From Annona cherimola (Eukaryota; Streptophyta; Magnoliopsida; Magnoliales; Annonaceae): a DNA stretch of 64,000 bases. Under the pieces are notes generated by a model. That model had not been told where the DNA came from, did no database searches, and saw nothing but the letters and a program-made list of their open reading frames with translations. Shown here piece by piece: positions 1-12,352 of the stretch (its first letter is position 1; each line of letters begins with the position of its first letter). Location of the stretch: assembly GCA_030490835.1 (NCBI GenBank), contig CM059972.1:8648264-8712263 (forward strand), written 5' to 3'. The position numbers and the translations under genes are program-made.

Positions 1-438
1 TATTTAAAATAATGATCTTGTAGAGAATTTGGAACTTAAGATGTTGTTCTAAAACACTTATATCAAACATCAAGTGAGTAAGAAAGGATAAAAAGAAAGG
101 AATAACAAGAAAAAATAATTTCGAGAATGTAGAATGAGGATTAAAATCAAAGAATGAAAGCACTTAGAGTCTAAGATTTCGCATACGACATTTGTAATGG
201 ATTTATGGAGTGTTTATTTAATTTGAATATTATGTGTTAAAGGAGAAAAAATTCTAAATTATATTTTCACTTTCTTTTGAAGTCTATAAGGAGTAACCCT
301 AGTATTCTTAACCATATATTATTATAGGATTTAGTCAATTAAAATATATTAAATTTTATGGCGATTCATGAAATTCTTCAAGGTCATCATCTCTATTTTC
401 ATGGTCTAGATTTCCTAATTTAATATCTTGATTATTAT
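1..438. other. AT-rich non-coding DNA, possible old retroelement remnant
   Basis: No gene. Together with 2206-3500, and the B counterparts 23700-24193 and 27118-28400, this looks like one older unit split by the hAT element at 439. The B copy is preceded by cacaagtgcacgggtc, a phrase I associate with plant LTR-retroelement ends. No LTR pair or coding remnant is visible, so the identification is weak. Confidence 0.3.
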
Positions 439-2205
439 TAAGGGTTTAACTCGAGCTTACGAAACTCAAGTTTACTTCAACCCTAACTCTAACCCTATTT
501 TTAAAATCTTAACCCTAATCATAATTTTATTTGTAAATTTAAATCCTAACTCTATTTTTGAAATTCAATTTTGGGTTAGAATTCAAGATAGAATCACCAA
601 TATATATTTATTGTCCATCATGTATTTATTCAACTTCACATCTATCACCCAAAAAGTCTAAATGATATTTTTTTATCTTAAAGCAAGAAAATTTAATAGT
701 AATTAAGAGTATCAAGAAGAAAGCTTCATATAGATATTCTCTTTGCATCAAGTAAACTAGTGGTCATGTTTTGAAGAATGACAAGGGACATCTTTTTCCT
801 ATTCTAAAATTTAACATTAATATCACAATCATATATATAAACATTAACATCCAACCATAATAAAAAAATTTAGAATGTCAAGAAAATTATCTAACAACTA
901 CAATAATATCAAGTCAAATTTAAGACATTATATCAATAATCCTAACTATATTATAGAATAAGCAAAACAAATCAACATATTATATCAATTATCGCAACTA
1001 TTTCCACACTACAAGTCAAAAACCAAAGTAAATTAATACTCGAACACATACACAATGACATAATTCTAGCTATAGAATGAGTCGTCACAAGTATTTGTAT
1101 GTTACCTCATCGGAGATCAACTATGCTAATTCAATCCCGAAACAGGGCTAGAAATGAGAAAGTAATAGAAGAATCCAACTCTGTTCTAAACAGAAATAAA
1201 AAATAAATGGTCAACACCAAGAAAAATTGAATAACGATAAGGGATTTGAGAAGAATTAAAGGGGATTTCAAAAAAATATAAGGGAATCAAACCTATTTAA
1301 GAAGAATGATACTGGAATGAGGATTGAGAAAGGAGGGACACAGAGAAGCCAGCCGAAGTTAGAGAAGAAGAGGAGCGGCTGTAGTTGAAGGAGAAAGAAA
1401 CAATAACCGCAACTAGAGAAGGAGAGGCGACACGATAGCGACACTGTTGAGGAAGATGTGGCGTGTAGTAACCCAATTGGAGAAGGAGAAGCCAGTGTTG
1501 TGACGGGGGCTACAAGAAGAAACTTTGTTCCCCGTTACAGTCACCAATTGGCTATCGACATCACAGATTGAAGAAGAGTTAGATGGCACAACAGTAATCA
1601 AAACGACGAAGAGAGATGGACTAGTATCAGATTTGGTGAATGAGGGAGATGGCGTGGTCGCATGGGCTGACTGTTGATGGTTAGCTCGCCGAATTTGAAG
1701 AGAGTCACTGGTTTGAGGTGGTCATGGATGGTAGCACTAGCACCATCAGTCATCTCCGGAAGAGAAAACGGCAAATGGGAGTATTATTTCTGGAAGAGAA
1801 AACGGCGATGGGGAGTCTTCGCTAGAAGAGAAATGGCATATCTGAAAGTTGCCAAATAAGAGAGAAATATGTAAGTTTGTTGTAGCCGCGCAGGATGCCA
1901 TCGATCGGAAGAGAGAGGGAAAGCAGTGGTAGCTACAGTCTATTATGCGAGGCTGGGAAGTAGTCAGGTAGAGTTGCGACTGAAAAGGAGGAAGGTAGGG
2001 TTTAAGTGGCTTCTATATACCTATGAATCGAGTTCGAGTTCGAGTTCGAGTTCACTGGTTTCGGTCTTAGTACAAGTCGGAACCAAATAGATTTAAATTC
2101 GGTTCGGGTTCCAGCTTCCGAAATCAAGCTTGGGCTCAACAATACATAGTTTTAACACTGCCCCAAAACCGGGTTTGGACCGAACATGGACTAGTTGCAT
2201 TACTA
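439..2205. mobile_element. Non-autonomous hAT element, TAGGGGTGCAAC family (copy A)
   Basis: The left end taagggtttaactcgagc and right end gttgcattacta are decayed forms of the terminal repeat TAGGGGTGCAAC seen clearly elsewhere in the window. The orthologous element in copy B (24194-27109) still has a perfect 8-bp duplication attatcgt. Here the flanks are attattat (431-438) and attatctt (2206-2213). Subterminal zones carry arrays of aaccct near the left end and gttcgag near the right end, as expected for hAT subterminal binding repeats. The interior (about 1320-2000) is GC-richer with no transposase. It is about 1.77 kb and was inserted before the A/B duplication. Confidence 0.75.
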
Positions 2206-3925
2206 ATTATCTTATATTAAACCTCTACATCTCAATTTCTTCACCTAGAATATTGGAATCATTTCTAAAGTACAAGCTCAAACACTAAGTAAATATTAAA
2301 ATCACAAAATATCAAATTAACCAACCTTCATAAATCAAATAAAACTACAATATCTATTATATTGTATGCATGTTATATATTAAACCCTAAATTAAGTATT
2401 TAACTTAGTATGTTTAATATCAAATCTAAATAGAAAATAATATTGCATCTCAAATTTATCTTAAACACGACAATTAAAATCAAAGAAAAGAAAGAAAACT
2501 TATTGGAACGAAAGCTTTTATGTTGTCTCAAACGCTCCAAGTAACTCTTCACTTTGCTCATTGCCTCATGCTTTTTGCCTTCTCCCTCTTCTAGACATCA
2601 ACCTGAGCTTCAAGGATATTTAAGATGCTCTAGGACATGTGGAACAAGTGTTGATATAGTGCTCTCTTAAGAACTTATGCAAAACCTAGTTTGAAGTGGA
2701 TTAAATCTGCAACCATGTACATGTATGGCACCCTAGAGTATGATTTTTTGCTTCGAATTTTTGTGGTGTTTTAATCCCGCATACTCCGAACCATGTTTTA
2801 TCTTCCCCGACACATTTTAAATCATTTTGGTACTTGTTTTGCTTGAAACTTGAGTCTTGAAATTGTATTTAACTTCTGCTTCCATCGAAAGTTTATCAAT
2901 TTAACCTTATTCATATTGAATTCACTCAAAATTTTCTTGTTTTGCACAAACAGCATCAAGTAGTGAGTGTTTTCACATAAGCAAGCTTAATCAATTAATT
3001 TATGACTCAAATTCTAAACATCACTCAAATGCTCATCTAATTATCATCCAAGATAAACAGTATAAAAATTACTTAACATTGAGATATTAGGTAAGATCGG
3101 TTATAAACATTAGTTAGAGGCATTGTCTTATTGCAAAAGTAAAATTGCTTCATTTTGACTAAATCAAGGTAATTTGATGAAATCTAAACCAACAAATATG
3201 TTTAACATATCATATTTACCTAAGAATAAAAATAGCATTAAATAATCATCTGGTGTTAATATCAATTAATAATTTATATAAAGAGTTTGCTATTGCGAAA
3301 CCTTGTTTTTATGTAATCTGATCCATTTTTCACACCTTAATGATTAATGTGAAATTTGCTCCATTCATTTATTTAGTTTAGCAACATTTATATTATCATA
3401 AATTTCTCATCATTTGTCTAGTATCGTTGTGCATGATTCTCATTTATAAATTTGTAAAATCATTATAAAAAATAATTTGATGCTAAATATAAACTGGTGG
3501 CCCGAGCTGCTCCTACACCAGGGATAGAAACCATACAACTTCCTTTTTACTTTTTTTTTTCCCTAATTTCTAATATAACTTTTAGAAATAAGATTTGAGT
3601 TATGATTTTTTTAATTAAAGGTGGATTAAAGTTAGCAAAGAAATCAATTGTCCGGTTCGTGCGATATGCCGGTTTGGCTTCACTTCACTGGTGACGTTGG
3701 TCCTATTACTAAGCTCAATTCCCTTCAGGGCTTGGTTTCATGTGAACGTAGAAAAAAGTTTAGGAAATTCTAAAAATTAGAATTGTATAAATTTTAAAAG
3801 AATCTAATCTAACCACCTAAAATCCTAGCACCAGGTAACAAAGAAGAGTAGGAATGTTCCCACTTACTAAAGCCACTATTTTTTATTTTTTTCACTTAAA
3901 AAGCCTACTTTGTTTTCAAAATTTA
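2206..3925. other. Intergenic DNA, no gene
   Basis: Shared with 27118-28812 in copy B. It holds no open frame with family resemblance, only AT-rich sequence that may be the other half of the old retroelement-like unit split by the hAT element at 439. Confidence 0.4.
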
Positions 3926-4210
3926 GGGTGTGCTTGAAAAGTGATGAAATTTTTAGATAAATAATGTGTAAAATTTTTTAAATCGGGAGAAAATAATGTG
4001 ATATAATAATAATGATGAAAAGTAAAGATATTAAAGTTAAAATAAATAAATCAGTTGTATGAAGAGTCATGTAAAAATAGTTGAAAAATAGAGTTGTTGT
4101 ATAGTAAAATATCAAGAAATATTTTTTTAAAAAAATAACTGTAGAAAGTGAAAAGTTTTAGATTGAAAAATTTTTGCTTGAAAAATTTTTGATGTAAGTA
4201 AATACATTCT
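3926..4210. mobile_element. Tourist-like MITE
   Basis: It starts gggtgtgcttg after TTA and ends aaatacattct before TAA, matching the window-wide family whose clean copies (15621, 39229) have GGTGTGTTTGG-type ends and TAA duplications. The interior shares the family phrase with aatgtgatataata and atagttgaaaaatagag. A decayed counterpart lies at 28813 in copy B, so it predates the duplication. Confidence 0.6.
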
Positions 4211-6131
4211 TAAAAAGTGTTTAAAATAATTTAAAAATAGAAATTTTGCACATATAAAAAGTTAATACTTGATTCCATACATGAATACAAAAAAAAAAAA
4301 ACTAAAAAAAAGCCTAAAAAATAATAGTTTTAAGAAATGGAAGCATTTAGGTTTCAGTGCATCGGTGAATTGTATCATTATCGTTTTATAAATATATACA
4401 TATTCAGTACCGCACTTGACTCGCTACACTATTTTTTAAAATTTTCGCACTATTATATGTTGAATTTTAAACATACATATATAATAATGATATGTGTTAT
4501 TATAAAGAGTGATCTAACTTTTAAAGTGATTTTAGAAAGTTTATGAGTCTCATTCATCTAATAGAGTATGGGCCTCTTATGCGTAAAAATTTTATTGCCT
4601 AATTTCTAATTTTTAATTTTATGATAAGCTAAATTATAAACAAAAAAATGCTCCGTATAAATGGTTGTAGTTCTTGAGTAATGCATGAAAATTTCTTTTT
4701 TAACATCCCATCATTATAGGAGAGAGAATCATATTCTCTAAAAAGCCCTAGAGCACTAACTTGGAAAACTTAGAACCTATGGATTCAAGTATATTTTCAC
4801 TTGTGGTATATTTTTCTTCTTAATTTAGGATAAAGGATCCTAAAGTAATTATAGCTTTAGTCAGTACATGATTTTCCAACATTATAATTGTTGGCTTGCA
4901 AATGTGAAATGGCTCATTTTATTTTATTTTTAAAATTCTAAATAAAAATTTTTAAAGCATAAAAATGTGAAAAACTATATATATGAAAATGCCATGCTTA
5001 GGCCGTGATTGAAAAAATTCAAAAAAAAAAAAAAGGATAGAGCAGCCGGTGCGCTGGACCATTACCCTTTTGAAATAAGATTTTGAGTTATAATTGGTGT
5101 TTTAAATTAAAGGTGGTTCATGGTTGAGTAGTTCACTCTAACACAACGTCGCAAAGAATTCCATTGTCCCGTTTTTGGGCATATGCTTGGTTGGTTGGCT
5201 TCACGTCACCGGTGAGATTGGCTCAAGATCTCAACTTCTGGGGTACATTTGTAAATAAAATCACCATTAAATAATTAGAAGATGCTATAGTATTAATTTC
5301 TCCTAACAAGTTGTTGTATTAAAAAAAAAAATTTTGAAAATGTAAGACAATAATATGATAAGATAGGAATAAGTAGTAGTTATATGAAAGAATATGTAGA
5401 AAAATGATTGGAATGTAACCAGTATTGTAGAAAGATTAGTGTAGTTATATGAAAAGGTTCGTGGAAATTTTTAGTGCAAAAACTTTTATCAAAATAATAC
5501 CTAAAAACTTTTACCTTATGTGATATGTATAGTTTTTTTAATGATTTTGTTCGACAATAATGTAAATATAATTTTAGCAAGATAATTGGTTTAGATTTCA
5601 TAAAATTACCTTAAAGAGTTCAAATCAAAGAAGTGTTTTGACTTTTTGAGGTAAGTAAGATATGTATCCAACTAATCATACCTCATACATAGTGCCGTCT
5701 TTATACTGCCACAGAGAAGTGTAACCGGTTCTAAATCTTGGAGCTCTTGCTTTTTCGAACCATAATACATCTTATAAATCTAATACCCTATTTATTTAAT
5801 TAAGATATCTAAAATCACCACAAGTTTCGGGGTTTGAAAGAAATTGAACCCATGTATGGAGCTGATAGGGACTCCTTTAATTTCGAAATATATTTTTAAA
5901 TCTTACAAGGTTTTATTTTATTCCAAACCATAAAATAGGTTTAAATTGTCATTCCAGAGTTCAACGTACATGGAATAAAATTATAATTCTTTATTAATTA
6001 CCTATCTGATCCAAATAAAATTAAATTATTACTATTTTCCATATAGCAACAGCTAACCAATAAAAAAATTAAACAACTCAGATTATTTCATGTGGTGGTG
6101 TGTCAATTGTTGACCTTCAAGTCATCCCAGA
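4211..6131. other. Intergenic DNA, no gene
   Basis: AT-rich and shared with 29087-30971 in copy B. It includes a decayed MITE-like stretch at about 5300-5490. From 5757 on it is also shared with copy C. No coding sequence or RNA gene can be supported. Confidence 0.5.
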
Positions 6132-6139
6132 CTCCCAGC

Positions 6140-7706
6140 TAGGGGTGCAACTCGGGCTCATGAAACTCGGGTTCACATCAACCCTAACCCTAACCCTATT
6201 TGTAAAACTTCAACCCTAACCCTAACCCTAACCCTAATCCTATTTGTAAATCTGAACCCTAACCCTATTTTTGAAATTCGGACTCAAGTTGAGTTTTGCC
6301 TATTAATATGTCTTTGTTACTCATCTTATATATATAATTTTTATCACAAACCTATTGTATAAAAAATTTTAAAAAATAATTTATTATACGAAAGCAAGAA
6401 AAATTCAAATACCGCTTAAGAGTAGAAAAAAAAGAAACTTATTTTGAGCCTTCTCTTTACATTAAGAAGAATTATTGCTGTATTTTGGAGAATGTAGAAG
6501 TATAATCACTTTCCATTCTACAATTTAATATCAATATCACAACAATTTACATTAATATTATCATCCAATTATAAGATAAACTTTATCATATCAACTGCAA
6601 TAAAATAAAATCATCCAAAAAGCACAAAATATCAAGTCCAATAAGATTATATTAATTCAAGCATCAAACTCCAAATCACAACATCCAAGTTAACTCCAAG
6701 TCATGGAAATAAAAATAGTGATCAGCAGTTGCTATTGAACGCAACATATATAATAATAAAAAAGTGGAAACTACCCAAACAAGAAGAAAAGAGAAAATGG
6801 AGTCCATACCTGAATAAAAATCGAATGGCTTGAAAGTTTGTTGCAAACATGAAAAATCAGTAACAAGCTCTATTAAGGCAGATTACGAAACAAGCAATGA
6901 AGCTTTTAGGCATGGTGTCGAAGTTGGCAACTAGGAGTCACAGGAGAAGATGCAAGGAACTAGTGCAGAAGTAGAGTGAATGGAAATCGATGGGGCAACA
7001 CAGACTGCTGATGGGGAAAATTCTTCATTGCTGGTCGAAAATCGCACAGCGGCACAGGGAGCAAACTGGTCGTCGATCGCGCGGGCTGGTCGGAGAAGGG
7101 GATGAAGCTTGGAGCAGGTCACTGAGTCATTGTCTCGTCGACACGATGACACTGCACAATCAGTCGATTGTCGTCCTGTTGTCGACAGGGAAGACGATCG
7201 ATCGTCGATCAAGAAGGCTGGTCGGAGCAGGGGATGAGGCTTGGAGCAGCTCGGAGCAGTCAACGACGAGCAGAAGCAGACAACACCGAAGAAGATGAAC
7301 TGAGCTGAGTGACTGAGTCGTCGTCTCGTTGACACGACGACACTACTCGATCAGTCGTCCCTCGTCCCGTCGTCGACAGGGAAGACGATCGGTCGTCTAT
7401 CGGTGGTTATGTGCGACCGCGTGGGCAGGACGCAGGAGGGAGATTGGCGGCGAGTGAATTGCCGGAGCCTGGAATTGGGGGGAAATCCGAATTTAGGGGT
7501 TAGGGTACAGGAAAAATCCCCTTTTATAAGGGGTATTGAAATCAAGTTCGGGTTGAGCGAGTTAGGGCTCTTATCAACCCGAAACCGAACCAATTTCAAA
7601 TCGGGCTCGGGTTCAACCCAAAAATTGGGTTCGGGCTCATAAATAGCCAGTTCTGGCACTGCCAAATTCTGAGTTCGGGTTGAACCTGGCCCAAGTTGCA
7701 CCCCTA
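6140..7706. mobile_element. Non-autonomous hAT element with clean ends and TSD
   Basis: The ends are TAGGGGTGCAACTCGG and, inverted, AAGTTGCACCCCTA. The flanking 8-bp duplications are ctcccagc (6132-6139) and ctcccagt (7707-7714), differing by one base. Copy B keeps the uninterrupted site with a single ctcccagc at 30972-30979 followed by the same aacgtagcctcct. The left subterminal zone (about 6175-6270) is a run of aaccct units and the right one (about 7540-7690) is rich in ttcgggtt. The GC-rich middle has internal duplications (7083 and 7209 blocks; 7133-7205 and 7320-7395). No transposase is present, so it must be mobilised in trans. Confidence 0.92.
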
Positions 7707-7943
7707 CTCCCAGTAACGTAGCCTCCTCCTGCAGTGATTGGACTTGGACTATTGCTAGCTCAGTCCAAGTGGCATGGTACAGAAGCCCATCTCTCATCCT
7801 ACTTTCCTCTTCTGACCCAGGTCAACTAGGTCTCACAAAATGTCGGCCTCAATTTTATTTTCTTCCTTTAAGTTTCTCTAAAACTTCATTTTCAAATTAT
7901 ATATTTTTTCTTTTTTTTTCAATTTCTAACTTTTTCTTAATAA

Positions 7944-8180
7944 GGATGTATTTGAGATGTGATAAAAAATTTGGATGAAAAATTTTTAGTATAAAAGTTT
8001 TTTAAATTGTAGAAATCATGTGATATGATATGAATAATCATGAGGAATTAAGGGAATAAATTTCAAAAATAGGTTAATTGTGTAGAAATAATTGAAAAGT
8101 ATGACAGTTGTATAAGAAGATATAAATAAATTATTAAAAATGAAGTAGTTAAAAAGTTTTATTGTTAAACAAATACATCA
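7944..8180. mobile_element. Tourist-like MITE
   Basis: It begins ggatgtatttgagatgtg after TAA (7941-7943) and ends caaatacatca before TAA (8181-8183), with the same interior as other members of the family. Its distal part is repeated at 8259-8413. Copy B has a truncated counterpart from about 31210. Confidence 0.6.
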
Positions 8181-8413
8181 TAAATCTAATGTTTTTCTAT
8201 TTTTTACTACAACCCATTACTTTTCTATTTTTTCGAAAACAAGCACACCCTAAATCTAGTTGTGTAGAAATAATTGAAAAGTATGATAGTCGTATAAGAG
8301 GATATAAATAAATAATTAAAAATAGAATAGTTATGTAAATTGAAAAGTTTTAGTTGGAAAAGTTCTATTGTTAAACAAACATACCCCAAATCTAATGTTT
8401 TTCTATTTTTTTG
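8063..8413 (+). repeat. Imperfect tandem duplication, about 195-bp period
   Basis: The block around gtgtagaaataattgaaaag and the following taaatctaatgtttttct occur twice, at about 8063-8210 and 8259-8413. This duplicated the distal part of the MITE plus its flank. It is specific to copy A in this window. Confidence 0.6.
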
Positions 8414-8915
8414 AAAAATTGAAATCTAAAACACCCTTAACATTCATCAATATGCATTTGATATGATTTTAAAAATTGCATGTTGTGAAAAATTTTATAT
8501 GAAATATATTCACTTTCGAAATTTTAACATTAACTCTCAAATGATATTAGATATTTCTAATATATAAATTTGTCGGTCAAGTTAATTTTTTACCTGATGA
8601 ATGTGTGCATATTATTTTATATTCTAAATAGTTTAGATTTTTAATTTTTTAATAGAAAAAAGCGTACAATGCCCTTCTCTAAGAAAAAGTATGAACGATG
8701 ATGTCGGTTAAATTTTCATAAACTTTCATGGGATAGTGATAATGTAATTCAGAAAAGATATTGTTGGATATTGTTTAATTGATGAAATTCTATTATATAT
8801 GAAGATAGACAAAGTGGTACAAATTGTTCTAGATGTGGTCTAGGAAGCTAAAATGTGACAGAGGTTAAGAAGCTAGCTCTCACATTTGATTAACATTAAC
8901 GCTTTGATTTTGAAG

Positions 8916-9980
8916 GAATAACACATGTAGGAGGCGACATGTTCAAGTCCATTCCATCTGGTGATGCAATCTTCGTAAAGGTAACCTAGCTAGACCATGA
9001 TTAGGAAAAAGGAGCTTTAGTTCAGGATTGAAAATCTTGGTTATAAAACTTTATAACGTATATTTAACTGTATTAGATGTATTTAGGCTATAATCAATTA
9101 TTTAGCTATAGATATAAGGTTGCTTTTGAGTTATATAGCATTTGAAAAAAGTGAATAAGCATAATTAAATCAAAATTTGGCTTCAAAAAAGTGACCACAT
9201 ATAATAAATTTTATTTTCATGAATATTATTACATGTCTAGGCAATATGATTCAATTTTATAATGGTTAATTCTATTAAAAAAATTTAATTCGGCTAGCTA
9301 TGCTATTTATGTGAAGCTTGTGGCTATTATGGTTGTTCTTCAATAAATGAATTATAGAAATTTCCCTTCATAACTCATGCTTGAATATTAGCTTATTACA
9401 GAGAAATAATTGTATTGCTAGAATTATTTATTTATTTATTTATTTTGCAATAAAAAGAATCACTGCAAGTCAATTGCTACAAGTTATTAATTAGCAAACA
9501 AAGTTTTAAGAAATGTTAGTAACCGTTGATTATTTGCAAAGAGTTTTCTATCCTTTTGCAACCAATCTCAATACCATGCTAAAAGTAATACAGTTTGTCG
9601 TTAAAAAGGTTTCCTTGCAGTGTGACGAGGTAGTCGTTGCGTTTGAAGATTTAACGGGCAGCTAAATACATTGTTGATATTTTTTGCAGTGGGTTTTAAC
9701 GTCATTTAGTGATGATGCATGCTTATCAGTATTAAAGAACTGCAATGACGCGCTCCCAAGAGGAGGGAAGGTCATTGTTTGTGACCCTGTTTTGCCAAAG
9801 GAATACGATAGCAGCCGAACCCTTCTAGAATGCGACATCTTCTATATGAGTATCTGTCAGGCTAAGTGTAGAGTGCGTACTCAGGAAGAATACAAGCAAC
9901 TTGGCCAAGCTGTTGGATTTTCCAATTTTCGAGCAATCTACGTTGACGATTTCTTCACCGTCGTGGAATTTAGGAAGTGA
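8916..9980 (+). pseudogene. Nicotinate N-methyltransferase-like 3' fragment (copy A)
   Basis: Two exons of a SAM-dependent methyltransferase of the plant COMT-type family remain. Exon 8916-8980 reads THVGGDMFKSIPSGDAIFVK in the SAM-binding part and is followed by an intact GTAACC donor; its acceptor is AAG instead of CAG. Exon 9690-9980 starts WVLTSFSDDACLSVLKNC, continues with KVIVCDPVLPKE, and ends FFTVVEFRK with a TGA stop. By memory the closest match is the nicotinate N-methyltransferase (trigonelline synthase) branch, where the catalytic His of true O-methyltransferases is replaced; here the aligned position is Thr. A 9-bp in-frame deletion removes three residues after KEYDS compared with copy B. 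No exon for the dimerisation domain lies upstream, so it is a gene fragment. Confidence 0.82.
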
Positions 9981-10629
9981 TAATGAACCAATTTTCACAA
10001 ATAATTGATGACTGTTTTCATGCTACGATTCATGTGTCTGTTAGAATTAACTGCATATTTATTTAGCTGCTGCTGCTTTCCTGACATGCATGACTCTCCA
10101 AGTGTGGATTCGATTATTATTATTTTTTTATCACTTCAAAAAAAAAAAGTGTGGGTTCGATTAAATTTGGACGAATAGATTACTCAAAACATTGACCTTA
10201 ATCGTACTTGGACCTATTTTTAGAAGTTGAATGCTAACCTTATTTCAATCGTAACCTCGACCCTAACTCAATATTGTTTGTAAGTTTGGTCAATTATTTT
10301 TTGTTCAAATATAGACAATCTACATTTTCTCCAACAGATTATCAATTAATATATTAATTTAAATGCGAAAGAATTAAATATAATAAATAAAGGCAGTACT
10401 TCGTCAAATAAAATTTCTTTTGACCTTCGTGGCTATTTATTAATAAATTAATGGGCAAAAAAATTTCGCTGATTTTAAAAAATAAAAAATAAATATCTAA
10501 AAAATCCAAAATGGTAAAATTTGATATACGTGTTTAATACACTTAGATTAACTGTTGTATAAAAAAAAAATTTAGAAAAAGATTTTAAAAAATGGATTAA
10601 AGCACCCGGGTTAACTTCTTGCCTTTTTG
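9981..10629. other. Intergenic DNA, end of copy A and spacer
   Basis: The region to about 10385 is shared with copy B (33086-33490). The remaining 245 bp is AT-rich spacer before copy C. No gene or element end is visible. Confidence 0.5.
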
Positions 10630-11711
10630 CTAATTATATTACATATTATAAATCTAAAGTCACTCATAATATTTATTAAGTTGAGATATCTAAGATCAAC
10701 ACAATGTTCCGGGTTTGGAATTCTAATTCGTTCAAATCTGGGACCGGATGAAATAGAATCTCACATTTCTTTAAAATATTATTTCCATTTCATAAGAGTA
10801 ACAGCATGTTTTTTGTTGCCAAAAAAACAACATTTTTTTTTTATTTTCATTTTAATACATTTTTTCTTATTTCCTATATGCAACAATACTTTTTCTTCCC
10901 ATATTCTCATCCCATCTAAGCTGTGAACAAGTTGAACGCATGTATAAAGCTGATAATGAGCAGTTGACTTCTTTAATTTTTGAAATGTATTTATAAATCG
11001 TACAACGTGTTATGCTAATCAAAACCATGGAATCGGTGTAATGTTGTAAATCATCATTTCACTGTACATTGAATAAAATTATAACTCTTTAGTTTTAATT
11101 CTATCAAATTTATTTATTTAATCCAAATAACATTTAAATATTATTATTTTCCATGTAGCAGCAGCTAACCAATACAAAAATATTAAGCAACTAAGATTAT
11201 TTCACATGGTGGTGTGCTGGACTTCAAGTCATCCCGGACTCACAGAACCTGCCTCTAGTTGTAGTAATTGGGCTTGGACTATTGCCCGCTCAATCCAAGT
11301 GGCATGGTACAAGAGCCCATCCGTCGTCCTACAGTCCTACTTTCCTCCTCTGAACCAGGTCAACTAGGTTTTGAAGAAACGGCAGTCTGATTTTATTTTC
11401 TTCCTCCATGGTTTCGATAAATTTCCTTTTCATATTATATATTTTCTGTCTTTACATTTTCTAGCTTTTTTTTACTAAATTCAGTTATTTTTTCTACAAC
11501 CCGGCCGGAAACTTTTTTATTTTTTTTGAAAAAATTGAAACCTATACCATCTCTAAGATTCATCAATATGCATTTAATATGATTTTAAAAATTGCATATT
11601 GTAAAAAAATTTGTATGAAATATATTTACTTTCAAAATTTTAACAATTTTATATGAAATATCTAATTCTCAAATGATGTTAGTTATTTCTAATAGATATA
11701 TTGTTAAATAT
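10630..11711. other. Upstream half of copy C, no gene
   Basis: Collinear with copy A 5757-8570, minus the hAT and MITE inserts of A. It includes a third version of the block starting gtcatcccggactcac at 11228. No coding sequence can be supported. Confidence 0.5.
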
Positions 11712-12029
11712 GTACATGTTGACACCCCACCTTTGGGCCCAAAAATGGATAAAATGGAAAAGGTCCCGAGCCCAAAACAAATTCAAGGCAAAAGGAGGTT
11801 CAAGCAAGCTAAGCAGGCCCTTCCGCACTCAACCCACGGGAGCAAAGCTTCACCAAGCCTCGAAGCAGGCTTTTCAACAAACCAGATCCAGCCCACGAGA
11901 GCGAAACTCCTACAGGCCACCTCAACGGGCTCCACAAAGCAGCCCACCAAGCCTCAGAAGCAGGCTTCTCTACAACTTTGGGTCTCTACAACGGGCTTAG
12001 CCAAGTTCTAGCCCACCAAGTTCCAGCCT

Positions 12030-12320
12030 ACTATGGAAGGAGCTCGCCAAGCTCAAGCTCAGGGACCAAGTCTAACACCTCAAGTGGCCCAAAGCCCATG
12101 CTCTCAACTCAAGCTCAAGCACATGCTCTCACCTCAAGTTCAAGCTCAAGCTCATGGACCAAGTCCAACACCTCAAGTAGCCCAAAGCCCATGCTCTCAA
12201 CTCAAGCTCAAGCCCATGCTCTCAACCCAAGCTCAAGTATGTGGATCAAGTCCAAGCCTTCAAATGGCCCAAGATCCCAACTTAAGTCCAAGCCCATGGA
12301 TTAAGTCCATGACCCCAAGT
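12030..12320 (+). repeat. Minisatellite inside the solo LTR
   Basis: Irregular units each begin ga(c/t)caagtc or gattaagtc, at 12064, 12157, 12244 and about 12299, with spacings of 93, 87 and 55 bp. They are rich in caagctcaag and cccatgctctcaac. They lie just upstream of the TATA box, in the presumed U3 region. Overlapping open frames here are repeat artefacts. Confidence 0.8.
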
Positions 12321-12344
12321 GGCCCAAAAGCCCACTCCTACATC

Positions 12345-12352
12345 TATAAAAG
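12345..12352 (+). promoter_or_regulatory. TATA box of the solo LTR
   Basis: The motif tataaaag sits about 630 bp into the LTR, where U3/R boundary promoters lie, and is followed by a pyrimidine-rich leader. Inferred from position and motif only. Confidence 0.5.

Larger units (their letters stand above)
1..10385. repeat. Segmental duplication copy A (left edge outside the window)
   Basis: This stretch runs collinear with 23749-33490. Matching landmarks in order are the opening tatttaaaataatgat, the old hAT element at 439, the MITE at 3926, the block around 5100-6131, the methyltransferase exons at 8916 and 9690, and the final gaattaaatat at about 10385. Its part from about 5757 onward also matches copy C (10630-14645). 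The copies differ by many point changes and by whole-element insertions, so the duplication is not recent. It is an arrangement of DNA segments, not one mobile element, because the ends carry no terminal repeats that I can see. Confidence 0.85.

Noticed and set aside
6931..7797. Frames of 100-148 codons on both strands
   Set aside because: They lie in the GC-rich interior and subterminal repeats of the hAT element at 6140-7706.
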